Shown here in pieces: positions 61,961 to 64,000 of a DNA stretch of 64,000 nt (the stretch's first letter is position 1; the number at the start of each line of letters is the position of its first letter). Location of the stretch: the NCBI GenBank assembly GCA_947652605.1, contig OX393583.1, forward strand, positions 11,821,222-11,885,221, written 5' to 3'. Below the pieces are notes generated by a model, which was not told the DNA's origin, did no database searches, and saw only the letters and a program-made list of their open reading frames with translations. The position numbers were made by a program, and so were the translations under genes. Source of the stretch: Elmis aenea. Taxonomy: Eukaryota > Arthropoda > Insecta > Coleoptera > Elmidae.

Positions 61961-62491
61961 TTGACTGAGTACATAAAGTTAACATTAAAAAGCTGTTGCG
62001 ATAACTATGTAAACATTGTAGACGCATTTTCTTGTAGTATATTTACTAGCCGAGACAGTTATTGATAATTAATTCTTGCAATAGTCATAATAAACACTTT
62101 AAACCAGCTAATATATTATTTACTTCAACTTTATCGTTAATGCGGTTGTATTTTGTATAAACTGTTAAAGACATATCAATTAAACCAGCATTCATTAGGA
62201 GAATTTAATATGTACAGTTTAATAATAATCAATATGGGTAATTGCTAAATAAGAAAACAAATACGCATCTATTTATGAAGCATCTCTTTAGGGTTTCTGA
62301 AACGGATAAATCCGAACGGCAAAAACGCGTTTCCATGCTAAAACCGAAACCGCAAAACCGTTTTGAAGAAACGCGGTTTTCGGTTGTTTTTTTCGGAAAA
62401 ACAAATGCTGAATATGTATTTTACTTGTGTGTGTGTACTTAATCATATGGCTAAATGTAACGGAAATTAAATGTGATATAAAAATCACAAT
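61961..62491. other. Non-coding spacer
   Basis: AAACGCG/CGCGTTT-type units at 62320-62400 hint at another subterminal-repeat element, without ends identified. Confidence 0.35.
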
Positions 62492-63746
62492 TAGGGTTAC
62501 CAACCGTACTCTTTAACGAGTACATGTACTCTTTTTGGAGTTGTAAAACAGCGTACTCTTACTTTTCACTTATCAAAGCCGAATGTACTCTTTTTGGAAC
62601 TTTGAATTAATTTTTTTTTTAAATCAGTTTATCTAACACTTTCTTCAACCAACATAATACATTTGACATAAAACACAATTTCCACACAATAAATTGCAAG
62701 CAGCGGTAAACGTTACAAAAATAATTGCTCGTACCCACTACCCAGTGTTATCTTTCACAATTGCTCGTTTTATTTGAATTGTACGAAATCACCGCCACTG
62801 TAGCAACACCAACACCCCACCACTTGACCAAAACTAATGCAATGCTGGTAGGCTTACGCTTAAGTTCTTCCGTTGTGATTTGTTTAATTATTTTGTGAGA
62901 TTGTGAGAATAAATTAATAAATTACAATACGGTAAATAAATAAAATTTAATGGAACCCATTCTATACCGTTCTTTGAGTTTTACAGAGCAAATAATAAAA
63001 ATCATTAAATTTTTATGCGAAATATTAAAAATATTATTTAAATGAAAGCCGATTATAGTTACAACACCGGTTTGCAGAAGTTGTATCCTACCCGTGTTAT
63101 ATGATAACCGCGGTATAACCAAATTGTTGAAAATTCTCATATTTTTATTTAAAAAAACTTACATTTTATTGATCATTTCTTTAATGATTGGTGAATATAA
63201 AATTAAAATAAACTGTTCACCATCATAAAATACATTAATATTACTGTGTAAAATAAATTACAACTTGTCTTTCACGCAGATCGCGTCAAAACAAAAAGAC
63301 ACAAAAATTATTTTTTTTCATTGTTTTCCGTGTATACAAAGCTACATCGTCAATTTACCCAACTCTGATTACTTATTGACCCTACTGTAGAATTTTGCCA
63401 TTTTGCTAATTTGTTTGTTATTGTTGAGATTTTGGTCAGAAAAAAGTACTTGCAACTTTGATAAAAATATACTTCATTGCGGAACAACATTTATTGCCAT
63501 TTACGGTTACAATATCATTAAATAATTTACCATTTTGCATCATATTTAATAGAAATTATATACAGCGTCATTCAAAAAGTATGCAACAAATGGAAAAAAA
63601 TTTTATTATGGATTTCTCAGAAAATTTCATTTTTGATAAAAGTTGTATTGTATTTCGTATACATATAATTTTTAATACCCCCCCCCTTCCCCAATTCCTT
63701 AATCTGTACTGTACTCTTTTCTTACAACCCAAGGTTGGTAACCCTA
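62492..63746. mobile_element. hAT element
   Basis: Starts TAGGGTTACCAACCGTACTC and ends GGTTGGTAACCCTA, with a perfect 8-base duplication ATCACAAT (62484-62491 and 63747-63754). Subterminal TGTACTCTTT units at both ends. No transposase motif in the interior; the 104-codon ORF at 63458 runs off the right end and is not a gene. Confidence 0.9.
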
Positions 63747-63754
63747 ATCACAAT

Positions 63755-64000
63755 ACTAAACTAAAATGTTAGGTTATGATTGCACTCAAAACCACTAAAT
63801 CACCAGAAACGCCACTAGATCTATTTCTTCCAGTTTCATTCTTAGAGTTTTGTATTGTCTCTAGTCTCTACCATTTACGTCGATTTTTTAAATTAAAAGT
63901 TAAAGGAACTCTACACAGAATAGTCAAAAATGTCATTTTTCAATTATAATTAGACCGAAACAAAACTTTATCGCCGGTAAGTGCAGCAGTAAAAGCATTA
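63755..64000. other. Non-coding window end
   Basis: No feature recognised. Confidence 0.4.

Noticed and set aside
63458..63772. 104-codon ORF near the window end
   Set aside because: Runs across the terminus and target duplication of the hAT at 62492-63746, so it cannot be a unit gene.

Overview
The window looks like transposon-dense, AT-rich intergenic DNA from an insect. The evidence is the mix of families: Jockey-type and RTE-type LINEs, mariner and Tc1/mariner relatives, piggyBac, PIF/Harbinger, many hAT elements with 8-bp target duplications, Helitrons, a Ty3/gypsy-type LTR element and very many long-arm palindromic (foldback) elements. A beetle is a plausible guess, but nothing here fixes the order. 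I found no convincing host protein-coding gene, tRNA or rRNA. Almost every long ORF is a transposon gene or the shadow of a palindrome arm. The only ORFs I could not assign to a transposon lie in a CpG-richer block at about 12.98-13.47 kb.

Layout. 0-2 kb: foldback-arm fragment, then an RTE-like LINE split by a TIR element with a zinc-finger remnant, then a near-perfect hairpin MITE. 2.7-4.5 kb: three concentric foldback shells. 5.6-7.6 kb: LINE remnant and piggyBac fossil. 7.6-10.9 kb: RTE-like LINE 'E', interrupted by a TIR transposon that itself carries a Helitron. 10.9-12.6 kb: PIF/Harbinger element with both of its genes. 13.6-14.7 kb: FAM200/ZBED5-like hAT. 15.2-15.9 and 17.0-17.7 kb: two mariners, with tandem repeats between them. 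17.7-19.0 kb: LINE 'G'. 19.5-26.2 kb: foldbacks, one with a Jockey LINE insert. 26.8-28.0 kb: hAT family 1. 28.7-31.4 kb: foldback between two inverted foldbacks. 32.0-33.8 kb: scrambled Tc1/mariner-like element with a piggyBac insert. 34-44 kb: foldbacks, a hAT and dispersed arm copies. 45.7-47.8 kb: Jockey LINE with a 633-codon open frame. 48.3-51.3 kb: foldback containing a hAT containing a foldback. 51.6-54.7 kb: RTE-like LINE 'F' hit by a foldback and by hAT family 1, the latter hit by a Helitron. 54.8-57.7 kb: young gypsy-type element inside a hAT MITE. 58.4-59.4 kb: LINE 'H'. 59.5-63.7 kb: MITE, repeat arms and another hAT.

The value of the window is its nesting. Several insertions can be compared with an uninterrupted paralogous copy in the same window, so boundaries, target duplications and relative order can be read directly. 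The recurring theme is a set of foldbacks that end in CAGGGTG and sit at TA. They share those features with the left end of a fossil Tc1/mariner-like transposase element, and they repeatedly sit at the centre of older palindromes.
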